This document shows, one piece after another, positions 53,301 through 62,186 of a DNA stretch of 64,000 nt. The stretch is from Psychroflexus planctonicus. Lineage in GTDB: Bacteria > Bacteroidota > Bacteroidia > Flavobacteriales > Flavobacteriaceae. The position numbers were made by a program, and so were the translations under genes. The notes beneath the pieces are model-generated. The model saw only the letters and a list, made by a program, of their open reading frames with translations, was not told the origin of the DNA and did not search any database. The stretch is taken from positions 62,001 to 126,000 of the forward strand of contig NZ_BMGM01000004.1 in assembly GCF_014640195.1 (NCBI RefSeq), written 5' to 3'. How positions within the stretch are numbered: the first letter of the stretch is position 1; the number at the start of each line of letters is the position of its first letter.

Positions 53301-54021
53301 CAGCACACAGTTCACAGTTCACGGTTCACCGAATATTTTAGCAATAATTCCCGCCCGCGGCGGCAGCAAAGGCGTTCCTAGAAAAAACATCAAAAAATTG
53401 GGTAGTAAACCCTTATTAGCTTATACGGCAGAAGCTGCACTAGCATCAAATTTAATTAGCAAAGTAATTTTGTCTACTGAAGATGAAGAAATTATGCAAG
53501 TTGGAAAGGCGTGTGGGTTAGAAGTTCCCTTTCAGCGACCAGAAGATTTAGCAAAGGATCAGTCGGGTAGTTTAGGAGTGGTTCAGCATGCGATAGAGTT
53601 TTATGAAGAAAGAGGAGAATATTTTGATGCTGTTATTTTGTTGCAAGTGACATCGCCTTTTAGATCGAAGGGTTTCATTGACCAAGCTATTCAAAAGTTT
53701 ATACAATCAGATGTAGATGCTTTAGTAAGCGTTTTACCAGTGCCACATGAATACAATCCACATTGGGTTTTTGAAGCCGATAAAAATGACAACTTAAGCA
53801 TTGCAACAGGTGAAAGGCAAATTATCAAACGGCGTCAAGATTTACCTCAAGCCTACTTTAGAGATGGTAGCATTTACATCACCAAAACAAAATTCATAAA
53901 ACAAGGGAGTTTTTTTGGAGAACACTTAACCTACATCGAGTCAAACCCAAAGATGTATGTCAATATAGATACAATGGAAGATTGGAAGAAGGCAGAGGAG
54001 ATGGTTTCCAAAATCAATTAA
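53296..54021 (+). CDS. neuA: Acylneuraminate cytidylyltransferase-family CMP-sugar synthetase
   Basis: 241 residues. It activates a nonulosonic acid with CTP. ILAIIPARGGSKGVPRKN is the nucleotide-binding signature, VILLQVTSPFRSKGFID and QAYFRDGSIYITKT follow, and the C-terminus NIDTMEDWKKAEEM is typical. The first 11 residues (MHSTQFTVHGS) are encoded by the heptamer array itself; no in-frame ATG, GTG or TTG lies between this ATG and the conserved ILAIIPARGG. Substrate could be Neu5Ac, legionaminic or pseudaminic acid; the subgroup is not certain, so the gene symbol is tentative. Confidence 0.88.
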   Translation: MHSTQFTVHGSPNILAIIPARGGSKGVPRKNIKKLGSKPLLAYTAEAALASNLISKVILSTEDEEIMQVGKACGLEVPFQRPEDLAKDQSGSLGVVQHAIEFYEERGEYFDAVILLQVTSPFRSKGFIDQAIQKFIQSDVDALVSVLPVPHEYNPHWVFEADKNDNLSIATGERQIIKRRQDLPQAYFRDGSIYITKTKFIKQGSFFGEHLTYIESNPKMYVNIDTMEDWKKAEEMVSKIN

Positions 54022-54123
54022 ATTTGAATAGAATATTATTTAATATTTTTTCAATTTTTACATAAAATCTCATTTTGGCACTTCAAACAAAACAGCTTAA
54101 ACTTAAGACATTTTTTATTATGT

Positions 54124-54158
54124 TTTAGCTTCGAGCGGAGTCGAGAAGTAGTTTATAC
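54124..54158. repeat. 35-bp direct repeat, left copy, flanking GIY-YIG copy 3
   Basis: TTTAGCTTCGAGCGGAGTCG and the following AGAAGTAGTTTATAC are repeated exactly at 54587-54621. The words belong to the GAGCGAAGTCGA interspersed family. Confidence 0.9.
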
Positions 54159-54207
54159 AGAGCAAAGAAGAAGTAGAGTCTGGAACACACACTCACACAC
54201 TATCAAA

Positions 54208-54531
54208 ATGAAAACCTATTACGTTTACATCATCCACTGTACTGACAATACCTATTATACTGGAATGACTAATAACATTAGTAGACGATGGCACGAGCAT
54301 TGTTACAGTGAAGAAAACCCAGATTCATACACTTTTAAAAGAAAACCATTAAAATTAGTTTTTCATGAAGCATTTAACGATGTCAATCAAGCTTACGAAT
54401 TTGAACGTAAAATTAAAAAGTGGAGCATAGCAAAAAAAGAAGCACTGATCAATGCAAATTGGGATAGATTAAAAGAATTAGCAGAGTGTAAAAATGAGAC
54501 GCATTTTAGCAATAAACCTAAAGAAAACTAA
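54208..54531 (+). CDS. GIY-YIG nuclease family protein (copy 3)
   Basis: 107 residues. YYVYIIHC and YYTGMT are the two motif strands, ISRRWHEHC holds the catalytic arginine, and FERKIKKWSIAKKEALI is the C-terminal helix. It is flanked by an exact 35-bp direct repeat 463 bp apart. It lies between neuA and asnB and breaks the polysaccharide gene order. Confidence 0.9.
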   Translation: MKTYYVYIIHCTDNTYYTGMTNNISRRWHEHCYSEENPDSYTFKRKPLKLVFHEAFNDVNQAYEFERKIKKWSIAKKEALINANWDRLKELAECKNETHFSNKPKEN

Positions 54532-54918
54532 GCTTACCTAATGTTTAGCTACGAGTTTCTTAATCCTTCTTGAAAATATTCTTATGTTTAGCTTCGAGCG
54601 GAGTCGAGAAGTAGTTTATACTGAGCGAAGACGAAGTAGAGTCGAGAATTAGCTTCGAGTGTAAACGGTTCTCGACAAAGCTTGTCCAGAGCATAGTCGA
54701 AGGGATCGAACTTCAAACAAAGAAAGCCCGAATTAAAAACATCATCACTTGTTCAGCTTCGAGCGAAGTTGAGAAGTAGCTTCGAGTTTGCCAGTACTGA
54801 GCCCCTCAATCCTTCGGGATAAACTCCGTCGAAGTGTCGAGAAGTTTAGAGTACATTATTTATACAAGACAAAACAATTCTTGAAGTCGAGAACAAACAA
54901 TCAAAAACTTAAAAAATT
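54532..54918. repeat. Interspersed GAGCGAAGTCGA-type repeats upstream of asnB
   Basis: At least four TTCGAG-x-GGAGTCGAGAAGTAG or CTGAGCGAAG-CGAAG words (from about 54587 to 54845), including the right copy of the 35-bp direct repeat (54587-54621). Many are inverted relative to each other (CTCGAC/GTCGAG). No gene. Confidence 0.75.
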
Positions 54919-56637
54919 ATGTGCGGTATATCCGGTATCATAGGCCAAAAAGCCAATAAAGAAAACATCACAAAAATGACAAAAGCGCTTTACCATAGAG
55001 GCAATGACGCTATACAGCAATGGATAGAAGATGATGTTGCTTTAGGGCATAACCGATTGTCCATCATCGATTTACAAGAAGCATCCAATCAACCTTTTCA
55101 AAAAGAAAATTCACATTGGGTGTTGGTCTATAATGGTGAAATTTATAATTATATTGAATTAAGAAACGAGTTAATTCAAAAAGGATGCACCTTTACAACA
55201 CAATCTGATACGGAAGTTTTGTACCAAGCATTTTTACAATGGGGGGAAGCTTGTTTGGAACGTTTCAATGGAATGTTTGCCTTTGCTTTTTGGAATACAG
55301 AAACCAAAGAATTGCTTGCAGCTCGCGATCGCTTTGGTGTAAAGCCATTTTATTATTATCATGATGAAGAAAACTTCATTTTTGCTAGCGAAATAAAAGC
55401 TATTCGGAAACTGATTAAAACCAATTTAAATGAAAAGCTTCTAGCTAATTACTTAGCTTTCGGAAGCTATGGGATGCTCCAAGAAAGCTTTTTTGAAGAA
55501 ATAAATCAATTACCAGGAGGACACTTCATAAAGTTAAAAAAGAGCGATATAGAAATCAAGCAGTGGTATGATTTTGTTTCTAGAACGAATAAAAAAATTC
55601 TAGAGCTTCAATACATCACTGAAAATGAAGCCAAAGAAGCCTATAAGTTACTACTTCATGATAGTATACAATTGCGTTTCAGATCTGATGTACCGGTTGG
55701 TTTTACGTTGAGTGGTGGAGTAGATTCTTCCTTATTACTAGCTTTGGTAAATCAACGTGAAGAAGCAAAAGACATTAAAGCATTTACCTTTTATACAAAC
55801 GATGAACGTTACGACGAGCTTCCTTGGGTAGAACAAATGGTCACAAAAACCAAAACCCAACTAGAAAAAGTTCTTTTAACAGCGGACGAGGTAAAAGAGC
55901 GCCATCAACAACTGAGTAAAATCCAAGATGAACCCTATGGAGGTGTCCCTACCATTGCTTATGCAAAAGTATTTGAAACTATGGCTAAGCAAGGTATAAA
56001 AGTGATTTTAGATGGACAAGGAATGGATGAAGCCTGGGCAGGATATGACTACTACCAAAATAACTCCAATAGTACCATCCAAGGGCAAACCAATGCAAGT
56101 CCGTTTAAAACAAATGTTCTAGTGGAATCTTTTTTAGCCAAAGCTGAAAAACCAACATACCCAAAACCCTTTGATGACGATTTATTGAACAAACAGTACC
56201 GCGACTTGTTTTATACAAAGATAACCAGAGCATTACGCTTTAATGATCGGGTTTCGATGGCATCAACTACCGAATTACGCGAACCTTTTTTAGATTACCG
56301 TTTAGTTGAATATGCATTTTCATTACCTACAAAAATGAAAATAAGGAATAATCAAGGCAAATACTTACTCCGGGAAATTTTAAGCGATTATAGTAAAAAT
56401 CTGGCTTTTGCTCCTAAAAGACCTTTACAAACACCACAACGTGAATGGCTAGCAGAAGACCTAAGTGCTATGGTTGAAAATGCAATAATTAGCATTAAAA
56501 AAAGTAATTTAGCAGTTCTATTTGATACGCAACAACTACAAAAAGAATGGAAGAAATATCAACAAGGAGAACAAGACTCAAGTTTTCATATATGGCAATG
56601 GATAAGTGTCAGTAAATTAGGCTTTAATGAAAAATAA
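54919..56637 (+). CDS. asnB: Asparagine synthase (glutamine-hydrolysing) family
   Basis: 572 residues. The Ntn glutaminase domain starts with the nucleophile cysteine (MCGISGIIG), with LGHNRLSIIDLQ and NGEIYNYIELR. The synthetase domain has the PP-loop LSGGVDSSLLLALV (about residue 264) and DGQGMDEAWAGY. Such proteins in polysaccharide loci often amidate uronic acids or other sugars rather than make free asparagine; with tviB nearby, amidation of a uronic acid is possible but unproven. It overlaps the next gene by 11 bp. Confidence 0.9.
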   Translation: MCGISGIIGQKANKENITKMTKALYHRGNDAIQQWIEDDVALGHNRLSIIDLQEASNQPFQKENSHWVLVYNGEIYNYIELRNELIQKGCTFTTQSDTEVLYQAFLQWGEACLERFNGMFAFAFWNTETKELLAARDRFGVKPFYYYHDEENFIFASEIKAIRKLIKTNLNEKLLANYLAFGSYGMLQESFFEEINQLPGGHFIKLKKSDIEIKQWYDFVSRTNKKILELQYITENEAKEAYKLLLHDSIQLRFRSDVPVGFTLSGGVDSSLLLALVNQREEAKDIKAFTFYTNDERYDELPWVEQMVTKTKTQLEKVLLTADEVKERHQQLSKIQDEPYGGVPTIAYAKVFETMAKQGIKVILDGQGMDEAWAGYDYYQNNSNSTIQGQTNASPFKTNVLVESFLAKAEKPTYPKPFDDDLLNKQYRDLFYTKITRALRFNDRVSMASTTELREPFLDYRLVEYAFSLPTKMKIRNNQGKYLLREILSDYSKNLAFAPKRPLQTPQREWLAEDLSAMVENAIISIKKSNLAVLFDTQQLQKEWKKYQQGEQDSSFHIWQWISVSKLGFNEK

Positions 56638-58006
56638 GATTTACATTCTAATGCCTGATGGCGTAGGAATTAGAAACTATATATATTCAAGTGACTTTGA
56701 TGATTTTGGATTAGAAGTCACACTTTTACATAATTTTAAACCTGATACGATAACTGATTTTTGTTTGCAAGAATCAATAAAATTACAACAACTTTCAACT
56801 TATAAAGAAAGCTTTCAGGAAAAGTTTTACCGTGAACTTATACATTTAGTGCGATTAAAGTATAATGCCAAAATAAAAACTAACTCAAGCATATTGAGTA
56901 ATTATATGCCTAAGAAAAATGCGTTAAAACTTAAATTATTTTATGCTATTGTTGAATTCTGCTCGAAGTTTTATATTTCTCAAGGTCAAATTCAAAATTT
57001 AGAAATTCAATATCAAAAAGCTATAAGGTCTTCAAAGTTATATCAATATTATTATAATTATTTTAAAGAGCATAAACCCACTAAATTATTTTGTACACAT
57101 CAACGTGCTGTGATTGCTGCACCAATTTTTGCTGCAGCTAAAGATGCAGGTATAAAAACGCTTACAGCTATCTATTCGTGGGATAATTTACCTAAGGCTA
57201 GATTAGCTCTGAGAGCAGATGAATATTTGGTTTGGAGTCCTTATATGAAAGACGAATTAACAACCTACTATCCTGAAATTAAAGATCAACAAATAAAAAT
57301 ACTAGGTACACCACAATTTCAGTTTCATTATGACGACTCTTATTTATGGACAAAAGAAAAGTTGGCTGAATTTTATGATTTAGACTTAAATAAAAAATGG
57401 TTGTGCTTTAGTGGTGATGATAAAACTACCTCGCCTTTTGACCCGGAATACTTACAAGATATAGCTGAAGAAATATACAGTTCGGGTCTAGCTACTGAAT
57501 GGCAAATTTTATTAAGGCCTGTACCTGTAGAAGGCTTTGATAAATACCAAAAGGTTATTGATAAATTTCCTGAAATCATAAAAAAAACAGGGGCAGACTG
57601 GGTGATGTCTTCAAATTGGTCTGATGTTTATCCTAAAGAAACAGATTTAAATATACTATCGAGCTTATGCGAACACGCTGATGCTGTCATTAATGTAGGC
57701 TCAACAATGGCTTTAGATTTTGGTATGCATCATAAACCTGCTATCTATCTAAATTATGAAGTTAAACCAAATTCACATTGGTCGATTAAAAGAGTATATA
57801 AATTTCAACATTTTAGAAGTATGGGAGAGCTTACACCCGTTATTTGGTTGAATGATAAAAAAGACTTACCTGAAATTATCATGAACTTGGGTAAATACCA
57901 TCAACAAACAAAAGAAGATATGCAAACCTGGTGTGAACGAATTATTCCAAAAGAACTTCGTGTATCATCAAGCCATTTAATTAATCAATACCTTATAAAC
58001 AACTAA
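56627..58006 (+). CDS. Putative GT-B-type glycosyltransferase
   Basis: 459 residues, soluble. I do not recognise the family firmly. The second half looks like a GT-B donor domain: LFCTHQRAVIAAPIFAAAKD, YSWDNLPKARLALRADEYLVW, KWLCFSGDDKTT and VINVGSTMALDFGMHHKPAIYLNY (core NVGSTMALDFG), resembling CDP-glycerol or surface-carbohydrate transferases. Translationally coupled to asnB (11-bp overlap), and followed after 2 bp by a GT4 gene. Confidence 0.6.
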   Translation: MKNKIYILMPDGVGIRNYIYSSDFDDFGLEVTLLHNFKPDTITDFCLQESIKLQQLSTYKESFQEKFYRELIHLVRLKYNAKIKTNSSILSNYMPKKNALKLKLFYAIVEFCSKFYISQGQIQNLEIQYQKAIRSSKLYQYYYNYFKEHKPTKLFCTHQRAVIAAPIFAAAKDAGIKTLTAIYSWDNLPKARLALRADEYLVWSPYMKDELTTYYPEIKDQQIKILGTPQFQFHYDDSYLWTKEKLAEFYDLDLNKKWLCFSGDDKTTSPFDPEYLQDIAEEIYSSGLATEWQILLRPVPVEGFDKYQKVIDKFPEIIKKTGADWVMSSNWSDVYPKETDLNILSSLCEHADAVINVGSTMALDFGMHHKPAIYLNYEVKPNSHWSIKRVYKFQHFRSMGELTPVIWLNDKKDLPEIIMNLGKYHQQTKEDMQTWCERIIPKELRVSSSHLINQYLINN

Positions 58007-58008
58007 AA

Positions 58009-59157
58009 ATGCACATTGTTTTTTTAACATCAGAATATCCAAAAGAAGGCTTTCCACATGGTGGAGTAGGGACATTTATAAGAGTTTTAGCAAGAGGATT
58101 AGTTAAGCAAGGTTTTTTGGTAAGTATAATTGGATTAAACTATATAGAAAAAGATGAAGTAGAAAATGATAATGGAGTACAAATTTATCGATTCAAACGT
58201 TCATCAATACCTAAAATGGGATGGTACTTCAGTAACAAAATAATAAATGATGCAATAAAAAGATTACATCAAAACCAACCCATAGATGTAGTTGAAGCAA
58301 CCGAATTAGGCCTAGCATTTATAAAAAAAATAAAAGGAATAAAGTATTTAATACGAATGAATGGCGGTCATCATTTCTTTGCAGAGTCTGAAAATAGAGA
58401 TGTAGAAACTTGGAAAGCTTATCAAGAAAAGCGTAGTTTCCAAAAAGCTGACCATATCATAGGTGTAAGTAAATATGTGCTGAATCATACGGCTAAATTT
58501 TTAGATTTTGAATCTAAACGTGGAGAAGTAATTTTTAATCCCGCTAACTTAGACATGTTTTACAAAGCGGATTTATCTAAAGAGATAAAAGGGCGCATCT
58601 TTTTTGCAGGTTCAATTTGCGAAAAAAAAGGCATAAGGCAACTCGTTAAAGCCATGCCCCAAATCAAACAAGCTATACCAGAAGCCCATCTCGTCATAGC
58701 AGGTCGAGATACAAAAATTCGAGGCACACAAGATTCATATCTAGCTTACTTAAAAACTGAAATACCAGATGAAGTTAAAAAGGATATTCATTTTTTAGGT
58801 CCTATAGAAAATACACAAATACCCAAAGAAATAGAAAAAGCGGAAGTTTGTGCATATCCATCGCACATGGAAGCCATGCCCTTAGCCTGGATAGAGGTAT
58901 TGAGCATGGGCAAAGCCTTTGTAGCTAGCAATTTAGGTCCGGGGCCAGAAGCGGTAAAACATGGTGAAACAGGATTATTGTGTAATCCTTTAGCTATTGG
59001 TGATTTAGCCAAACAAGTCATCTATATGCTACAAAATCGTAAAGAAGCTCATCAAATGGGTCAGAATGCTATTCAAGATGTTAAAAAACGCTTTAGTTTA
59101 GAGGTGCTAATGAAGCAGAACGTTGAGATGTATAAAAATTTAATCAAAACCAAATAA
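58009..59157 (+). CDS. Glycosyltransferase family 4
   Basis: 382 residues, GT-B fold. The acceptor loop is YPKEGFPHGGVGTFIRVLAR. The donor domain has FFAGSICEKKGIRQLVKAMP, VIAGRDT, and the E-x7-E motif in SHMEAMPLAWIEVLSMG (about residue 287). It starts 2 bp after the upstream stop and ends directly against the next ATG, so it belongs to the coupled terminal operon. Confidence 0.94.
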   Translation: MHIVFLTSEYPKEGFPHGGVGTFIRVLARGLVKQGFLVSIIGLNYIEKDEVENDNGVQIYRFKRSSIPKMGWYFSNKIINDAIKRLHQNQPIDVVEATELGLAFIKKIKGIKYLIRMNGGHHFFAESENRDVETWKAYQEKRSFQKADHIIGVSKYVLNHTAKFLDFESKRGEVIFNPANLDMFYKADLSKEIKGRIFFAGSICEKKGIRQLVKAMPQIKQAIPEAHLVIAGRDTKIRGTQDSYLAYLKTEIPDEVKKDIHFLGPIENTQIPKEIEKAEVCAYPSHMEAMPLAWIEVLSMGKAFVASNLGPGPEAVKHGETGLLCNPLAIGDLAKQVIYMLQNRKEAHQMGQNAIQDVKKRFSLEVLMKQNVEMYKNLIKTK

Positions 59158-59943
59158 ATGAACTTTTTTGATAAATTATTTTACACCAATAAATACATTA
59201 AGAGCATTCACTTAAAGTTTTTTTTATTGTTTTTTAAAACTAAAAAGCTGGATAGTAATTTTGATTTGTCTGAGGAAATTAAAAAGAGCAAGTCTCTTGT
59301 AGTTCTTGCTTCTGGACCCTCAGCAAAAAAGTATAGGCATGAAAAAGATGATTTAATTATTACAACAAACTCTTCATACCTCATGTTGCATAAACATGCT
59401 AGATTTATTCATATTATCAAAGACTTGGGGTACTTACATAAATTTTTGATGTTTGGATTAAAGTTTAAGCCTCTGGCAGTAATCATCGATATCAACACAC
59501 ATTCAAATGGTAAAGGTTTTGGAGCTCATTCTATAAAGTTATTAAAATCTTACTTAGGAAGGCGCTACTATTCTTTTCCTGTTATAATTACTGATAATGA
59601 AAATTTATTTACTGAAAATAGGGTAAATTATGGAAATCAAATGAGTGATTTTTTTGAAATCAATAAAATTAAAAGAAGCGCTTCTAATAGTGGAGAATTA
59701 ATTTATGCCTATGGAGTTTGGTTATCTTCACAAGAAAATAGAACGATGAAAGTTTTTGGCATTGACGCTGGTGAAGGCGGTAATAAACACTTTGATGGAA
59801 GATCTACAGCATCTAATCATGTTGCATTTAGGGATCATAATAAAAAAAGAATGAGTGATTTTTTTGGAGAGTGCCAAAATAAATATTCACATATTTTTAA
59901 TTATTCCTTTTTTAAAAATAATACTGAAACAACAAATCAATGA
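59158..59943 (+). CDS. MptE-like/DUF115-type protein of a polysaccharide operon
   Basis: 261 residues; function not established. LVVLASGPSAKKY (about residue 48) is a G-x-GPS nucleotide-binding-like loop, followed by DLIITTNSSYLML and a late MKVFGIDAGEGGNKHF (about 211), the pattern of MptE-like (PF01973) or motility-associated-factor-type proteins. The C-terminal domain of the next protein repeats this layout (ALIVGGGPSPVE, FVVGYDAYSG). It overlaps that gene by 4 bp. A transferase or sensing role on a nucleotide-activated substrate is a guess. Confidence 0.55.
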   Translation: MNFFDKLFYTNKYIKSIHLKFFLLFFKTKKLDSNFDLSEEIKKSKSLVVLASGPSAKKYRHEKDDLIITTNSSYLMLHKHARFIHIIKDLGYLHKFLMFGLKFKPLAVIIDINTHSNGKGFGAHSIKLLKSYLGRRYYSFPVIITDNENLFTENRVNYGNQMSDFFEINKIKRSASNSGELIYAYGVWLSSQENRTMKVFGIDAGEGGNKHFDGRSTASNHVAFRDHNKKRMSDFFGECQNKYSHIFNYSFFKNNTETTNQ

Positions 59944-61472
59944 AAATACTCGATTGTACTATAAGAGACGGGGGTTATTACACCAACTGGGATTTTGATA
60001 CCAACTTAGTCGATACTTATTTAAAGGCTTTCAATCATTTACCAGTTGAATATTTAGAAGTAGGTTACCGTTCTCAAGCCATGCCAGGATATTTAGGTAA
60101 GTATTTTTATTGCCCTATATCCGTATTGGAAGATTTAAAAGCAAAATCCAATAAGAAGCTAGTTATCATTTTGAATGAAAAGGACGTAAGAGCTGAAGAT
60201 GCTGAGGAATTACTCAATCCTATAAAAGATTTAGTAACCATGGTACGCATGGCCATCGATCCAAAAAACTTTAAACGGGCTTTAGTGTTAGCACAAAAAG
60301 TAAAAGAACTCGGTTTTGAAGTCGCTTTTAACGTGATGTACATGTCTACATGGAAAGAAGAGCGAGATTTTATTGACTTACTGCCGCAAGTAGATGGCAT
60401 AGCCGATTATTTTTATATGGTAGATTCCTTTGGTGGAGTTTACCCAGAAGATGTAAGTGAAACCATTGCGCTTGTCCGATCCAAAACCAAGGTAAAGCTG
60501 GGTTTTCATGGGCATAACAACTTAGAAATGGCATTAGCCAATACACTTGTTGCTATTGAAGAAGGAGTGGATTTTGTAGATGCGACCATTACTGGAATGG
60601 GACGCGGCGCAGGAAACTTAAAAACAGAATTATTGCTTACCGCTTTACAAGCCAAAGGAAAACTTGAGTTTGATTACAATGAATTAAGCAAAGTGGTAGA
60701 TGCTTTTACCAAACTGCAAAAAGAACACGAATGGGGTACGAATTTACCCTATATGGTTTCAGGTGCCAACTCACTTCCACAAAAGCAAGTCATGGAATGG
60801 GTGAGTAAACGCTACTATTCGTTTAATTCCATTATTAGAGCATTAAACAACCAAAGCCAAGGTAAAGAAGACAATATTGCTTTACCAAAACTGGCCACAA
60901 ATGAAACCAAGTACCAACGGGCTTTAATTGTTGGTGGCGGACCAAGTCCTGTAGAACATTCAGCTGCTATTGATCAATTTCTAATCCAAAATCCTGATGT
61001 TTTAGTAATTCATGCTAGTTCTAAAAATGCGTTGAGTTTTACAAAAGTTCCTAATGAGCAAATCTTTTGTTTAGTAGGTAACGAAGGTCACCGTATGGAA
61101 GAAGTATTTGGAGAACGAAAGATTGAAGGCAAATGTATTTTACCTCCTTTCCCAAGAAAAATGGGGACATATATACCTAAAGCATTAGAAAATAACGCTT
61201 TTGAATTACAAGATGTTAATTTTACAAATGAATTCAAAGATTCACACACCACAATTGCTTTGCAAACAGCCTTGGAGTTAGGGATTACTGAATTATTTGT
61301 AGTAGGCTATGATGCTTACAGTGGAAACATAAGCGAGAAAGAACAAGAATTGTTCAATGAAAATGTACAGCTATTTAAATCTTATAAGGCAAAAACAAAA
61401 ACTAAATTAATAACCTTAACAAGTACAGGATACAAGCAATTAGAAAGCCAATCCATTTACTCATATATTTAA
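59940..61472 (+). CDS. HMGL-type aldolase fused to an MptE-like domain
   Basis: 510 residues, two domains. Residues 1-300 are an HMG-CoA-lyase/DRE-TIM aldolase fold: CTIRDGGYYTNWDFD at the start (DRDG variant of the metal site), MVDSFGGVYPEDV and KLGFHGHNNLEMALANTL with the H-x-H metal ligands (about residue 184), and TITGMGRGAGNLKTE. It resembles 4-hydroxy-2-oxovalerate aldolase. Residues about 320-510 are MptE-like (ALIVGGGPSPVEHS, LFVVGYDAYSGN). The fusion next to a second aldolase and a CMP-synthetase suggests making or breaking a C-C bond in an activated acid. Confidence 0.8.
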   Translation: MKILDCTIRDGGYYTNWDFDTNLVDTYLKAFNHLPVEYLEVGYRSQAMPGYLGKYFYCPISVLEDLKAKSNKKLVIILNEKDVRAEDAEELLNPIKDLVTMVRMAIDPKNFKRALVLAQKVKELGFEVAFNVMYMSTWKEERDFIDLLPQVDGIADYFYMVDSFGGVYPEDVSETIALVRSKTKVKLGFHGHNNLEMALANTLVAIEEGVDFVDATITGMGRGAGNLKTELLLTALQAKGKLEFDYNELSKVVDAFTKLQKEHEWGTNLPYMVSGANSLPQKQVMEWVSKRYYSFNSIIRALNNQSQGKEDNIALPKLATNETKYQRALIVGGGPSPVEHSAAIDQFLIQNPDVLVIHASSKNALSFTKVPNEQIFCLVGNEGHRMEEVFGERKIEGKCILPPFPRKMGTYIPKALENNAFELQDVNFTNEFKDSHTTIALQTALELGITELFVVGYDAYSGNISEKEQELFNENVQLFKSYKAKTKTKLITLTSTGYKQLESQSIYSYI

Positions 61473-61475
61473 ATT

Positions 61476-62186
61476 ATGGTAGGTATTTTTTCAAAAACAA
61501 TTGATTCAAATTTAGTTGAAGCCATAAGCTATTCTGGTTTAGACTTTATGATTTTCGATCAAGAACACGGCACAGTAGATTTAACGACTATTCAAAACCA
61601 TGTAAGAGCTACAAAAATGGGAGGGATGACTTCCGTAATTCGAGTAGCAGAAAATAACCACAATAAAATTGGTAGTGCCTTTGATACAGGAGCAGATATG
61701 GTTCAAGTACCTAATATAAGCTCCGTAGAACAAGCTAAGCAAGCCATTGAAGCCGCTAAGTTTTACCCCAAGGGCAATAGAGGAGTTTGTTGCTATGTAA
61801 AAGCTGCCAACTTCGGTACAACAGAAAAATCAACATACCTAACCAATGCAAACACTAAGCAGCTTATTTTGCAAGTTGAAGGCAAGGATGGGATGAATAG
61901 TATTGATAGCATACTTGAGTTAGATGGATTTGATATATTGTTTATAGGTCCTTATGATTTATCACAATCCCTTGGTTATCCTGGACAAGTTGACCACCCT
62001 GAAGTGGTAAAAGCCATTGAAGTGTTAGCTAAAAAAGTAAAAGCAACGGGAAAAATATTAGGAACCTTTGTAGATAGTTTTGATAAAATAAAACTTTTTA
62101 AAGAAAAGGGATTCAGGTATATAGCCTTTTCAGTGGATTTAAATCTTTTTGCTGGGTTATGTAAAAGCATAAAAAAAGAATTTTAA
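61476..62186 (+). CDS. HpcH/HpaI-family aldolase
   Basis: 236 residues. A class II pyruvate-dependent aldolase fold. IFDQEHGTVDL holds the catalytic E-H pair (about residue 30), GADMVQVPNISSVEQAKQA follows, LILQVEGKDGM the metal glutamate, and DILFIGPYDLSQSLGYPG the closing signature. It could condense pyruvate with an aldehyde to make a 2-keto-3-deoxy acid. In the operon it stands between the aldolase fusion and a CMP-sugar synthetase, with a 3-bp gap and a 1-bp overlap. Confidence 0.88.
   Translation: MVGIFSKTIDSNLVEAISYSGLDFMIFDQEHGTVDLTTIQNHVRATKMGGMTSVIRVAENNHNKIGSAFDTGADMVQVPNISSVEQAKQAIEAAKFYPKGNRGVCCYVKAANFGTTEKSTYLTNANTKQLILQVEGKDGMNSIDSILELDGFDILFIGPYDLSQSLGYPGQVDHPEVVKAIEVLAKKVKATGKILGTFVDSFDKIKLFKEKGFRYIAFSVDLNLFAGLCKSIKKEF

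Noticed and set aside
54124-54621. An insertion sequence carrying GIY-YIG copy 3
   Set aside because: The 35-bp flanking repeats are direct, not inverted, and no transposase is present; the words belong to a scattered intergenic repeat family.
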